Source of the DNA: Hoeflea sp. 108 | Lineage (GTDB): Bacteria > Pseudomonadota > Alphaproteobacteria > Rhizobiales > Rhizobiaceae | Reading direction: 5' to 3' | Assembly (NCBI RefSeq): GCF_000372965.1 | Contig: NZ_KB890024.1 | Span: forward strand, 1,428,839 to 1,492,838 | DNA: 64,000 nt | Shown here: piece by piece, positions 1 to 9,541 of the stretch | How positions within the stretch are numbered: position 1 is the first letter of the stretch | Layout: each line of letters begins with the position of its first letter | The notes under the pieces: model-generated | Told to the model about the DNA's origin: nothing | What the model saw: the letters and a program-made list of their open reading frames with translations, nothing else | The model's database searches: none | Made by a program: the position numbers and the translations under genes

Positions 1-315
1 GCCGTAGGCATAAGGCCCATCCTTCATCGGTACGGAGGAATCGTCTTCCTTGATGCGGCCCTTCATCTCTTCAAACAGCGTCTTCCTGAGATCCGCCGTG
101 TCGGCCATCAGCTTGTTCTGGTAGCGGTTTTCGGCCTCAAGGTGGCTGCGGATCGCTTGGTCGAGCTGGCTCGGATCGCGGAACACCTCCTGCCAGTTGT
201 CGGCACGCAGCCAGGCATATTCGTCGACGCGGGTGATGCCGTGGCGCGTGTCGGAAACCGGACGCTGCGCGGTGGTCGGCGCGGGAATGTCGGCGAAGAT
301 CTTGGGTCGGGTCAT
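1..315 (-). CDS. ptrB: Oligopeptidase B (S9A prolyl oligopeptidase family), N-terminal part, cut by window edge
   Basis: The minus strand is open from an ATG at 315 to the window edge and gives 105 residues starting MTRPKIFADIPAPTTAQRP. It then contains HGITRVDEYAWLRADNW and DPSQLDQAIRSHLEAENRY, which match the N-terminal propeller segment of oligopeptidase B (the family reads D.Y.WLRD.nw...L..EN.Y). Oligopeptidase B cleaves peptides after basic residues in the cytoplasm. The catalytic Ser/Asp/His domain lies outside the window, so activity cannot be judged. Family assignment is from recognised motifs. Confidence 0.85.
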   Translation of the reverse strand, partial: MTRPKIFADIPAPTTAQRPVSDTRHGITRVDEYAWLRADNWQEVFRDPSQLDQAIRSHLEAENRYQNKLMADTADLRKTLFEEMKGRIKEDDSSVPMKDGPYAYG

Positions 316-450
316 TGCGTCTCGCGTATCTGGATCTTGGGCTGAATCTTGAATGCCGAATGAACACATCGATCAGGGCGGGTTCAAGAGCAGAGTTGCA
401 GTGCAGCGGCAACCAATATGGGACCGGCCATGCCCAAGGAGAAGATGAAG

Positions 451-813
451 ATGCTCATGAAAACTGCCGCCGCACTGGCCATTGCCTCGACTGTCGCCGT
501 TTTTGCAGCAGAGTCCCGCGCGGCAGCGTTCTCTGCCTGGGAAGTTGGCAAGGTGCGCTGGGGCGATACGCTCAACATTCGCAAGTTCCCGTCCAATGGC
601 TCTCAGAAGCAAGCCGCCTATCCGAACGGCAACGTTCTCAAGATGACTGGCAGGTGCACAGGCGGGGTCGATCTGCGTGACATCGGCCACCTGCCGGCAT
701 GGAAGCAGGAGCAGCGCGTTCGCTACAGCTGGTGCCAGGTCTGGCACGACCCCGCACAGGACGGCCGTTACGTGACAGGCTGGGTCTATGGCCGTTACAT
801 CACGCCCTACTGA
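451..813 (+). CDS. Small exported SH3-like domain protein
   Basis: A 120-residue protein. It starts with a signal peptide (MLMKTAAALAIAS through AESRAAAF). The mature part has WEVGKVRWGDTLNIRKFPS, the usual opening of a bacterial SH3-like fold, followed by a Cys-containing core and WCQVWHDPAQDGRYVTGWVYGRYITPY. ATGs exist at 430, 445, 451 and 457. I chose 451 because AAGGAG at 436-441 gives a 9-nt spacing to it. It is probably periplasmic; bacterial SH3 domains often bind cell wall, but no partner is visible. It stands alone between divergent ptrB and the downstream mrp operon. Confidence 0.7.
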   Translation: MLMKTAAALAIASTVAVFAAESRAAAFSAWEVGKVRWGDTLNIRKFPSNGSQKQAAYPNGNVLKMTGRCTGGVDLRDIGHLPAWKQEQRVRYSWCQVWHDPAQDGRYVTGWVYGRYITPY

Positions 814-968
814 CGCGTTGTTGAAGCAATCTTGTCGCAGCTTCCGTAGGGGCTGCGGGGCGCCAGCCGTTGACAAGGCCCGATAACGCTTGCCCCTCGG
901 CTGCCGGCCGTTTATGCCCTTCGACAACAACGTGAGATACAAAGAGGGCCCGTCCGCTGACCTTCCTG

Positions 969-3287
<2,319 letters not shown>

Positions 3288-3288
3288 C

Positions 3289-3708
3289 ATGCAGACGCTG
3301 ATCTTCCGCACGCTTGCGCCTTATCTCACCGGGCTGATGCTGATGTTTTCGGTGTTTGTGCTACTGCGGGGCCACAACGAGCCGGGCGGCGGCTTTACCG
3401 GCGGACTGATCGCCGCTTCCGCCTTTGCCATTCACGGTATTGCCTTTGGCGTGCCGGCGGTGCGCCGTTCGCTCTATTTCCATCCGATGGCGATCTCGGG
3501 CTTTGGCCTGTTCATCGCAGCACTCGCCGGCTTGCCGTCGCTGGCTTATGGCCTGCCCTTCCTGACCGGGCTATGGGCTTCGCCGAGCCTTTTGGGCATC
3601 AGCGTCGACCTGTCGACGGTCATGGTCTTCGACATCGGCGTCTACCTGGTCGTCGTCGGCTCGATCACCTCGATCGCGCTGGCGCTCGAGGACAGGGAGC
3701 ACGACTGA
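3289..3708 (+). CDS. mrpB: Mrp antiporter subunit B
   Basis: A 139-residue membrane protein that starts 1 nt after the mrpA stop, with GGGGGAGG just upstream as ribosome binding site. It has the MrpB signature GHNEPGGGFTGGL near residues 28-40 and several hydrophobic helices. It is separate from MrpA, so this is the seven-gene type of operon and not the six-gene type in which A and B are fused. It is required for assembly of the hetero-oligomeric antiporter in the inner membrane. The stop codon overlaps the mrpC start by one base. Confidence 0.92.
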   Translation: MQTLIFRTLAPYLTGLMLMFSVFVLLRGHNEPGGGFTGGLIAASAFAIHGIAFGVPAVRRSLYFHPMAISGFGLFIAALAGLPSLAYGLPFLTGLWASPSLLGISVDLSTVMVFDIGVYLVVVGSITSIALALEDREHD

Positions 3709-4085
3709 TGGAAGCCGTCTTTGCCATCCTTGTCGGCATCTTCTTTGCCGCAGCGATCTACTTGATGCAGTCTAGGCACATCATCCGCATCCTGCTCGGC
3801 GTCGCCCTGTTCGGCAACGCGGTGAACCTTTTGATCTTCACCAATGGCAGGCTGACCCGCGAGGTGCCGCCTGTGATTGCCGAGGCGCTGGACGTGCCCG
3901 CCGGCGCGGTGGCTAATCCGTTGCCGCAGGCGCTGATCCTGACGGCGATCGTCATCTCGTTCTCGTTCTTCGCCTTCCTGCTGGTGCTGGCCTATCGCGC
4001 CTACCAGGAGATCGGCACCGACGACACCGACGGCATGCGGGTCGCAGAACCGGCCGACGACGGCCTGCCGCCGATGGGATACTGA
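3708..4085 (+). CDS. mrpC: Mrp antiporter subunit C (NuoK-like)
   Basis: A 125-residue NuoK-like subunit with three membrane helices. The ATG at 3708 overlaps the mrpB stop (TGATG); the frame is open further upstream inside mrpB, but no start there has a site or homology. The core HIIRILLGVALFGNAVNLLI and the later PQALILTAIVISFSFFAFLL are typical of MrpC. A short polar tail follows. It is translationally coupled within the mrp operon, and mrpD starts 2 nt after its stop. Confidence 0.92.
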   Translation: MEAVFAILVGIFFAAAIYLMQSRHIIRILLGVALFGNAVNLLIFTNGRLTREVPPVIAEALDVPAGAVANPLPQALILTAIVISFSFFAFLLVLAYRAYQEIGTDDTDGMRVAEPADDGLPPMGY

Positions 4086-4087
4086 CC

Positions 4088-5650
4088 ATGGCGGTGCAAG
4101 GAGATCTGGTCGACAAGACTGCTGCCATGATCGCGGCACCCGTGACCGCAAGCGACTGGCTGGTCGTGTTGCCGGTGCTGCTGCCGATCGTCGTCGGCGC
4201 GCTGCTTTTGATGATCCGCCACAACATTCGCTGGCATGCGCTGGTGGCGCTCGCAGCGCTTGCGGCGATGGTGGTTGCCAACGCCATGCTCCTGGGGCGC
4301 GTATTGTCGGACGGCCCGATGTCGATGACCATGGGCAGCTGGCTGCCGCCCTTCGGCATCTCGTTCACCGTCGACGCGCTGGGTGCCGTCTTCTCGCTGA
4401 CTGGCTCACTGGTGGCGCTGGCCTGCTGTGCCTATTCGGTGCAGGACGTCGACGCGACGGGCCGGCGCTATGGCTTCTACCCGTTCCTGCTCCTGATGAT
4501 GGCGGGCGTCAGCGGTGCGTTCCTGACCGGCGACATGTTCAACCTCTACGTCTGGTTCGAGGTGTTCCTGATCTCGTCCTTCGGCCTGTTGATCCTCGGG
4601 TCAGAAAAGCCGCAGATCGACGGGGCGACCAAATACGCCATCCTCAACCTGGTCGGCACGACGCTGTTCCTGATCGCGACGGGTTATCTCTACGGCACTT
4701 TCGGCACGCTCAACATGGCCGATCTTGCGGTAAAGGTGGGGCAGGTGGGCGAGACCGCGCCGCTGATGACGCTGGCGACGCTGTTCCTGCTCGCCTTTGG
4801 CATGAAGGCGGCTGCCTTTCCGGTCAATTTCTGGCTGCCTGCGTCCTATCATACGCCACCCGTCATCACTGGCGCGCTCTTCGGCGGATTGCTGACCAAG
4901 GTGGGCATATATGCGTTGCTGCGCACGCTGGTGATGATCTTCGCAATCCAGCGCGCGGAGTTGGCGGGTCTGATCGGCTGGGTCGCGGTAGCGACCATGC
5001 TTGTCGGTGCACTGGGGGCCTTGGCGCAATCGGACATCCGCCGCATCTCGGGCTTCCTGGTTATTTCGGGCGTCGGGATCATGCTGGCCGGCATCGCGCT
5101 CGGCAGCGAAGCCGGGCTTTCAGGCGCGATATTCTATGCATTGCATTCGATGCTCGCCCTTTCCGCACTGTACCTGCTCGGCGGGTTGATGAAGCAGCTG
5201 GGCGGAAGCTTTTCCCTTCGCTCATTGGCTGGGCTCTACGGCGCCAGCCCTTTCCTGACGCTGCTCGCCTTCTTCATTTCGCTGGCCGTCGCCGGCCTGC
5301 CGCCAGGCTCGGGGTTGTGGCCCAAGGTGATGCTGGTGCGGGCAGCACTCGATGCCGGCGTGTGGCAACTGGCCGGCGCCATCCTGGTGAGCGGCTTCCT
5401 GACGACGATCGCCCTCGGGCGCGTGTTCATCCTTGCCTTCTGGCGCAATGAGGTCGTTGATCCGACTGGAGCTGTCGCCGGCAAGATGTCGGTCGCAGGC
5501 TGCGTAGCCCTGGTTTCGCTTGTCGCAGTCATGCTGGCGATAGGATTTGCGCCTGAGCCCTTCATTCGCGCTGCCAATGTTGCGGCAGGCGGGCTGCTCG
5601 ACACGTCGGCCTATGTCCAGGCGGTTTTCCCGGCGGGAGGCGGTCAATGA
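4088..5650 (+). CDS. mrpD: Mrp antiporter subunit D (NuoN/NuoM-like)
   Basis: A 520-residue NuoM/NuoN-like proton-channel subunit with about 14 membrane helices. TGDMFNLYVWFEVFLISSFG near residue 145 holds the conserved helix glutamate, and AAAFPVNFWLPASYHTPP followed by GALFGGLLTKVGIYALLR holds the conserved lysines and prolines of the channel. With MrpA it forms the ion-translocating core. A short extra polar N-terminus precedes the first helix, so a later start is possible, but ATG 4088 lies 2 nt after mrpC. The end overlaps mrpE by 4 nt (ATGA). Confidence 0.92.
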   Translation: MAVQGDLVDKTAAMIAAPVTASDWLVVLPVLLPIVVGALLLMIRHNIRWHALVALAALAAMVVANAMLLGRVLSDGPMSMTMGSWLPPFGISFTVDALGAVFSLTGSLVALACCAYSVQDVDATGRRYGFYPFLLLMMAGVSGAFLTGDMFNLYVWFEVFLISSFGLLILGSEKPQIDGATKYAILNLVGTTLFLIATGYLYGTFGTLNMADLAVKVGQVGETAPLMTLATLFLLAFGMKAAAFPVNFWLPASYHTPPVITGALFGGLLTKVGIYALLRTLVMIFAIQRAELAGLIGWVAVATMLVGALGALAQSDIRRISGFLVISGVGIMLAGIALGSEAGLSGAIFYALHSMLALSALYLLGGLMKQLGGSFSLRSLAGLYGASPFLTLLAFFISLAVAGLPPGSGLWPKVMLVRAALDAGVWQLAGAILVSGFLTTIALGRVFILAFWRNEVVDPTGAVAGKMSVAGCVALVSLVAVMLAIGFAPEPFIRAANVAAGGLLDTSAYVQAVFPAGGGQ

Positions 5651-6120
5651 TCCCCTATCGCAACGAACTGATCCTGGCGCTTATCTGGGTCGCGATCTCA
5701 GGGAGCTACACGCTGCCGAACCTGGTCTTCGGCTTTGCCATCGGCTGGACGGTGCTGTTCCTGGTGCGTGATCAGCTGCCGGCGACGCGGGTCGTGATCC
5801 GGCCTTGGCCGACGCTTCTGCTCTTCTTGCTCTTCGTCAAGGAACTGCTTCTGTCTTCGGTCAGGGTGGCAAGGCTCGTGCTGTCGCCTAGCATGGACAT
5901 CAAGCCGGGGATATTTGCCTATCCGCTGACCGTGACGCGTGATTTCGAGATCACCCTGCTTGCCAATCTCATCACCCTGACACCGGGAACCCTTTCGGTC
6001 GACGTGTCCGAGGACCGGCAGACGTTGTTTGTGCATGGCATGGATTGCTCGGACCCCGAGCAGGCGCGCCGCGAGATCCGCAATGGCTTCGAGCGCCGGA
6101 TCATGGAGGCGTTCAGATGA
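5647..6120 (+). CDS. mrpE: Mrp antiporter subunit E
   Basis: A 157-residue MrpE with two or three N-terminal helices and a cytoplasmic domain. The motifs PGIFAYPLTVTRDFEITLLANLITLTPGT and HGMDCSDPEQARREI, near residues 90-150, are diagnostic of the family. It overlaps mrpD by 4 nt and mrpF by 4 nt, so translation is tightly coupled. MrpE supports assembly and activity of the antiporter complex. Confidence 0.92.
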   Translation: MIPYRNELILALIWVAISGSYTLPNLVFGFAIGWTVLFLVRDQLPATRVVIRPWPTLLLFLLFVKELLLSSVRVARLVLSPSMDIKPGIFAYPLTVTRDFEITLLANLITLTPGTLSVDVSEDRQTLFVHGMDCSDPEQARREIRNGFERRIMEAFR

Positions 6121-6434
6121 TGTCGGGAGCCTCGTTCCTGAGTATTTGTGCCCTGTTCGCACTCGGTATTCTCAGCATTTCGTTTCTTCTTGTCGTTTGG
6201 CGTGTGGTCAAGGGGCCGACCTTGCCAGATCGGATACTTGGGCTCGACATGCTGGTGGCCGTCGCCATCGGCTTCATTGCCGTGCTTGGCGTGCGTTCCG
6301 GCTTCACGCTTTATGTCGATGTTGCCATAGCACTTGGTCTCGTCGGCTTCCTGGCAACAGTTGCTTTTGCGCGTTTTGTGCTCAGCGGCGGTGTCGACGC
6401 CAAGAAACAGGACGCCGAGGAGGAGCAGGCATGA
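6117..6434 (+). CDS. mrpF: Mrp antiporter subunit F
   Basis: A 105-residue three-helix protein (MMSGASFLSICALFALGILS). It contains VVKGPTLPDRILGLDMLV, the family signature. The true start is the first ATG of ATGATG at 6117, overlapping the mrpE stop; the open frame extends upstream only as a shadow inside mrpE. The acidic tail (DAKKQDAEEEQA) is cytoplasmic. It is part of the seven-gene mrp operon. Confidence 0.9.
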   Translation: MMSGASFLSICALFALGILSISFLLVVWRVVKGPTLPDRILGLDMLVAVAIGFIAVLGVRSGFTLYVDVAIALGLVGFLATVAFARFVLSGGVDAKKQDAEEEQA

Positions 6435-6799
6435 TTGGCGGCATTGCCGACTATATTGCCGGAACCTTGATCGTGGTCGGTGCGTTGTTTGCTCTGACCG
6501 CGTCCATTGGGTTGCTGCGCCTTCCCGATGTTTATACGCGCATGCATGCAGCATCGAAGGCCGGTACGCTTGGATCGTGCCTGATGCTGATTGCGCTGGC
6601 GGTTCATACTGGAGAATTGGCCACGGCGCTCAGGGCTGTGGCAGGTGTCGTATTCTTTCTTCTGACTGCGCCGATCGCTGCTCATCTTCTGGCAAAAGCG
6701 GCTTATTCAGCCGGTTATCGAATGTGGCAGGGCTCGGTGATCGACGATATGTCCCAAATTGCGGCAGCGGATAAGAAGAACCGTCCTTCCGGCTCTTAA
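6431..6799 (+). CDS. mrpG: Mrp antiporter subunit G
   Basis: A 122-residue three-helix MrpG, last gene of the operon. The core ASIGLLRLPDVYTRMHAASK around residues 24-43 is the family signature. ATG 6431 overlaps the mrpF stop by 4 nt. The C-terminal tail after residue 90 is polar. No convincing terminator was seen immediately after the stop; the next 270 nt lead into the mucR promoter region. Confidence 0.9.
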   Translation: MIGGIADYIAGTLIVVGALFALTASIGLLRLPDVYTRMHAASKAGTLGSCLMLIALAVHTGELATALRAVAGVVFFLLTAPIAAHLLAKAAYSAGYRMWQGSVIDDMSQIAAADKKNRPSGS

Positions 6800-6935
6800 C
6801 GCTGGCAATGAGGCTGTGGCTGATCTGTCGCCGTTGTGTGAATTGATCTCAACCGAATGCCCAGAGTCGTCAAAAAGGTTCATTTGTTAGAGAAGTGATG
6901 AGCTCATTGTTCTTGGATTCGCAAAGAATAGTGAA

Positions 6936-6965
6936 TTGACTTGTATTGGATACGGGCTCATTAAA
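6936..6965 (+). promoter_or_regulatory. Candidate sigma-70-like promoter of mucR in an AT-richer leader
   Basis: TTGACT at 6936-6941 and ATTAAA at 6960-6965 are separated by 18 nt. They lie about 107 nt upstream of the mucR ATG, inside a 272-nt spacer that is clearly richer in A/T than the surrounding genes. Ros/MucR proteins are known to bind AT-rich DNA and to repress their own genes, so this leader is a plausible autoregulatory target. No experimental start site can be inferred. Confidence 0.3.
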
Positions 6966-7071
6966 GTGTCTGAGCGCGAGTCGTAAAGGCAGTTTGCGAT
7001 ACAAAAACGCGCCGCATCCCGGTCGAAACATCGGGCAAAAAAACAATCAGTCACATTGGGGCCTGAAGCAT

Positions 7072-7497
7072 ATGGATACTTCCGAAACGCCTGCAACAAA
7101 CAACGAAACGCTGATCGAACTGACCGCCGATGTGGTGGCAGCCTATGTCAGCAACAATCCGGTTCCGGTGGGAGAACTTCCGGGACTTATCGCCGATGTC
7201 CACGCGGCTCTCGGCCGCGTCGGAAATGTCGCCGAGGCGCCGCCCGCCGACAAGCAGAAGCCGGCCGTCAATCCCAAGCGGTCTGTGCATGACGACTACA
7301 TCATCTGCCTTGAAGACGGCAAAAAGTTCAAGTCGCTCAAGCGTCACCTGATGACCCACTACAACATGACGCCGGATCAGTACCGCGAGAAGTGGGGCCT
7401 TGACGCCAGCTATCCGATGGTGGCGCCGAACTATGCGGCCGCCCGTTCGCAGCTGGCCAAGAAGATGGGTTTGGGGCGCAAGCGCAAGGGCAAGTAA
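7072..7497 (+). CDS. mucR: Ros/MucR family zinc-finger-like transcriptional regulator
   Basis: A 141-residue regulator. Residues 1-45 (ETLIELTADVVAAYVSNNPV) are the MucR oligomerisation domain; the DNA-binding part near residues 75-120 reads DDYIICLEDGKKFKSLKRHL then MTHYNMTPDQYREKWGL. A basic tail GLGRKRKGK closes it. The finger has C-x2-D in place of C-x2-C, so Asp would replace the second Cys ligand of Ros; the two His (RHLMTH) remain. Ros/MucR proteins silence AT-rich promoters controlling exopolysaccharide, motility and virulence or symbiosis genes. The frame is open upstream to 6946, but homology begins at MDTSETP, so 7072 was chosen. Several mucR-like paralogues usually occur per genome, so strict orthology is not proven. 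Confidence 0.9.
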   Translation: MDTSETPATNNETLIELTADVVAAYVSNNPVPVGELPGLIADVHAALGRVGNVAEAPPADKQKPAVNPKRSVHDDYIICLEDGKKFKSLKRHLMTHYNMTPDQYREKWGLDASYPMVAPNYAAARSQLAKKMGLGRKRKGK

Positions 7498-7517
7498 AAG
7501 CCCGCGTCACTGTTTTG

Positions 7518-7555
7518 GAGCGCCGAACGTCCTGACGGACGCGCAAACGGCGCTC
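7518..7555. terminator. Hairpin after mucR, possible terminator
   Basis: GAGCGCCG at 7518-7525 pairs with CGGCGCTC at 7548-7555, with an inner CGTCC/GGACG stem. It begins 20 nt after the mucR stop. There is no run of T after the stem, so it may be a factor-assisted terminator or a repeat-type palindrome and not a classic intrinsic terminator. Confidence 0.35.
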
Positions 7556-7749
7556 TAGCCTGTTGAATTTGAGCATTGTGCGTTCCGGAGATCGTTTTTC
7601 GATTTTCGGGCCGATGCGTTAGCGAGCGGCGCCCTTGGGCGCCGTATTGCTTTTGGGGCGTCGCCGTCGTGGTTTGAGCGACGGGCGCGCCGGTCCGCCA
7701 GGGGCCTCGCCTTGCAGGCGGTCGCGCACCTGCTTGAGTGCGATATGAC

Positions 7750-8135
7750 TGTTGAGGTCGTAGCTCCAGCGGCGGTTGATCCCTCGCGCTCGATCGCCCG
7801 TTCGAGGCGCTTTAGCAAGGCCCGCGTCGATGCCTGCTCGCCTGACAGCGCGTCGGTGGGCTCGATGCCGCAGCGGAGCTGCAATGCCGCCCGCCGGCGT
7901 GCGTCGGTTAGTTCGACGAGCCTGTTTTGCCTGAATGCCGCGCGGTTGGCCCCGAGCTTTCAGGCGTCCTGATCGACGTTTGCTTGTTTTCTCAAGAGGC
8001 TGGAAATTGTGGAGATGGAGCGCGGCTGGACGGTACGTCGGCGCTGGGCGGGCTGGCGCGCACAATCCGCAGGCCAATGCCGGCGCCAGTCGCAAGGTTC
8101 TGCATTGGGGGCGCTTGCAGCCCGAGGATGGGCTG
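7750..8135 (+). pseudogene. Frameshifted remnant of a DUF6456-like gene
   Basis: No intact ORF explains 7500-8139, but recognisable pieces of one protein family sit in successive plus-strand frames. Frame one gives VGPELSGVLIDVC up to 7983. After a one-base shift the next frame gives CFLKRLEIVEMERGW at 7985-8029. The first frame then gives SALGGLARTI, and a third frame gives ASRKVLHWG near 8091-8120. Together these follow the C-terminal half of DUF6456 proteins as I remember it (GPelaGvl.DVC.FLKgLe.vErerGW...A...L..LARhyg...rHWG). A weaker upstream part around 7775-7900 may be the preceding segment. Calling it a pseudogene is inference from frame-hopping similarity; a database comparison at protein level would settle it. 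Confidence 0.5.
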
Positions 8136-8139
8136 AGGC

Positions 8140-8568
8140 TCAGGCGAGCTGGTGCAGCGCTGCCTCGGCGTCGCGCTTGATACGCTTGACCATCGAACGC
8201 AGGCCATTGGCACGCTGGGGCGACAGGTGTTCGTTGAGGCCGAGCTCCCTCAGCGTCGCCTCCGCATCGGTGGCGAGGATCTCGCTGGCGCGATGGCCGG
8301 AGAACAGGGCCAGCATGATGGCCACAAGGCCACGCACGATATGGGCGTCGGAATAGCCCTCGAAGCGGATCGCCGGATCGTTGCCGTCGCCCTTGTGGGT
8401 GACGAGCCAGACCTGGCTGACGCAACCCTGGACCTTGTTGGCGTCGGTCTGCTCGCTCTCGGGGAAGGTCGGAAGAGCCTCGCCTAGCTCGATGACATAG
8501 CGATAACGATCCTCCCATTCTTCAAGGAAGGAAAAGTCGTCGCGGATCGTGTCGATCGAGGTCGTCAT
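8140..8568 (-). CDS. sufE: SufE family cysteine desulfuration protein
   Basis: A 142-residue SufE. The N-terminus MTTSIDTIRDDFSFLEEWEDRYRY and VIELGEALP are typical. NKVQGCVSQVWLV near residues 45-57 carries the active-site Cys that accepts sulfur from SufS, and RANGLRSMVKRIKRDAEAAL closes the fold. SufE passes persulfide sulfur to the SufBCD scaffold for Fe-S cluster assembly in the cytoplasm. An in-frame ATG at 8580 would add four residues; 8568 fits family N-termini better. Neither has a strong ribosome binding site. Confidence 0.93.
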   Translation of the reverse strand: MTTSIDTIRDDFSFLEEWEDRYRYVIELGEALPTFPESEQTDANKVQGCVSQVWLVTHKGDGNDPAIRFEGYSDAHIVRGLVAIMLALFSGHRASEILATDAEATLRELGLNEHLSPQRANGLRSMVKRIKRDAEAALHQLA

Positions 8569-8690
8569 GGTGCTCTGCATATAGTCGCAGGGGCGCCATC
8601 CGTCACGAAAAAAGAAACACCGCAGGCAGCGGAGGCAAGCCGCCTGCGGTGGGGCCTAGCGGCCAATTCTGGAAATTCCGATTGTTGAGA

Positions 8691-9077
8691 TCAATGCGCC
8701 GGCGTCTTGGCCGGAAGAACCGGAGCCTTGGCCGGGAGGGGAGCCGCTTCGGCGGGCAGGGCAGGCGCATCGTCGCCCGCGGGCACGCTGCCGGTCTGGG
8801 TCGCGGTATCAGGCTTGCCAAAATTCTGGTCGAGAACTTCGTAGGCGATGCGGGCGCTTTCGCGGGCTCGTTCGCCGATGGTCTGCATCGCTGCCTTGCC
8901 GGTCTCGCAGACCTCGGGTTTGCGCTCGCAGATTGCGGCGATGTCGCCGACGGCTTCACGCGCGGCAAACAGGGCTTGCAACGGGCTCACCCGGCTCTCT
9001 CCGTCCGGGCCGGTGCCGAGCGGAAGAAAGAGCAGGACGAGCGAGAACCAGAATGCGGTCCTTATGAGAAAGCCCAT
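8691..9077 (-). CDS. DUF5330 family protein, exported or membrane-anchored
   Basis: A 128-residue protein with one N-terminal hydrophobic helix (IRTAFWFSLVLLFLPLG). A conserved block follows with SPLQALFAAREAVGDIAAIC and ERKPEVCETGKAAMQTIGER, whose two Cys could form a disulfide in the periplasm. The C-terminal 40 residues are a low-complexity Pro/Ala/Lys segment with repeated LPAKAP units. This is the DUF5330 pattern found in rhizobia; function is unknown. It is on the same strand as sufE, 120 nt upstream of it. Confidence 0.75.
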   Translation of the reverse strand: MGFLIRTAFWFSLVLLFLPLGTGPDGESRVSPLQALFAAREAVGDIAAICERKPEVCETGKAAMQTIGERARESARIAYEVLDQNFGKPDTATQTGSVPAGDDAPALPAEAAPLPAKAPVLPAKTPAH

Positions 9078-9541
9078 GGAGTGCCTCTTGTTAGCAGCCG
9101 GGCCGCTCTTGTTGTGGCGGCCTCGTTGTTGTCGACGAAGACAATGGCACGAACGAGGAAAGGAGCGCTTGATTCAAACGGTTGCATTTCCAGTTGCCTT
9201 TTCACCAAAGTTTAACGGTTGAACGACGGCTCCGTGTTGCTTGGCGGCGGCGATTTTGGGCCTAGATTGTAAGCAATTGATTTAAATTAAAAAACGGACG
9301 CAATGGCGCGCGCAGGCAGGGTTTTGGTCGATCATTTGCCGGCGCTCGGCAAATAACCCTCCATTTACCATGGCAAGAACTGTTCTCGAATGTCGGCCCA
9401 ATCGTCCCGATATTCGCCGTGAGCCACGGTTCTGGTCAGCCAGCTTTATCGCTTCATTAAAGGCTCAATGCGAGTTTGGGGACCAACCAGACAAGAGCCG
9501 CAAAGCGGACCACGGAAGAGTGCGTAGCGTTGAGTTTTTTC
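9078..9541. other. Intergenic region between divergent DUF5330 and kinase genes
   Basis: This 464-nt stretch separates two divergently transcribed genes and presumably holds both promoters. I see no supported gene. An AT-rich tract lies at about 9262-9295 and short A/T blocks near 9190-9220 and 9355-9370. Short open frames here lack ribosome sites and family resemblance. Confidence 0.5.

Noticed and set aside
6816..7071. Possible short genes in the mucR leader
   Set aside because: The stretch is A/T-rich, has no frame with natural codon use except the upstream extension of mucR, and fits a regulatory leader better.
7619..8518. 299-codon minus-strand frame across sufE and the region downstream
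   Set aside because: It runs in another frame through sufE, is Arg/Pro-rich, and the plus strand shows better protein similarity (the DUF6456-like remnant).
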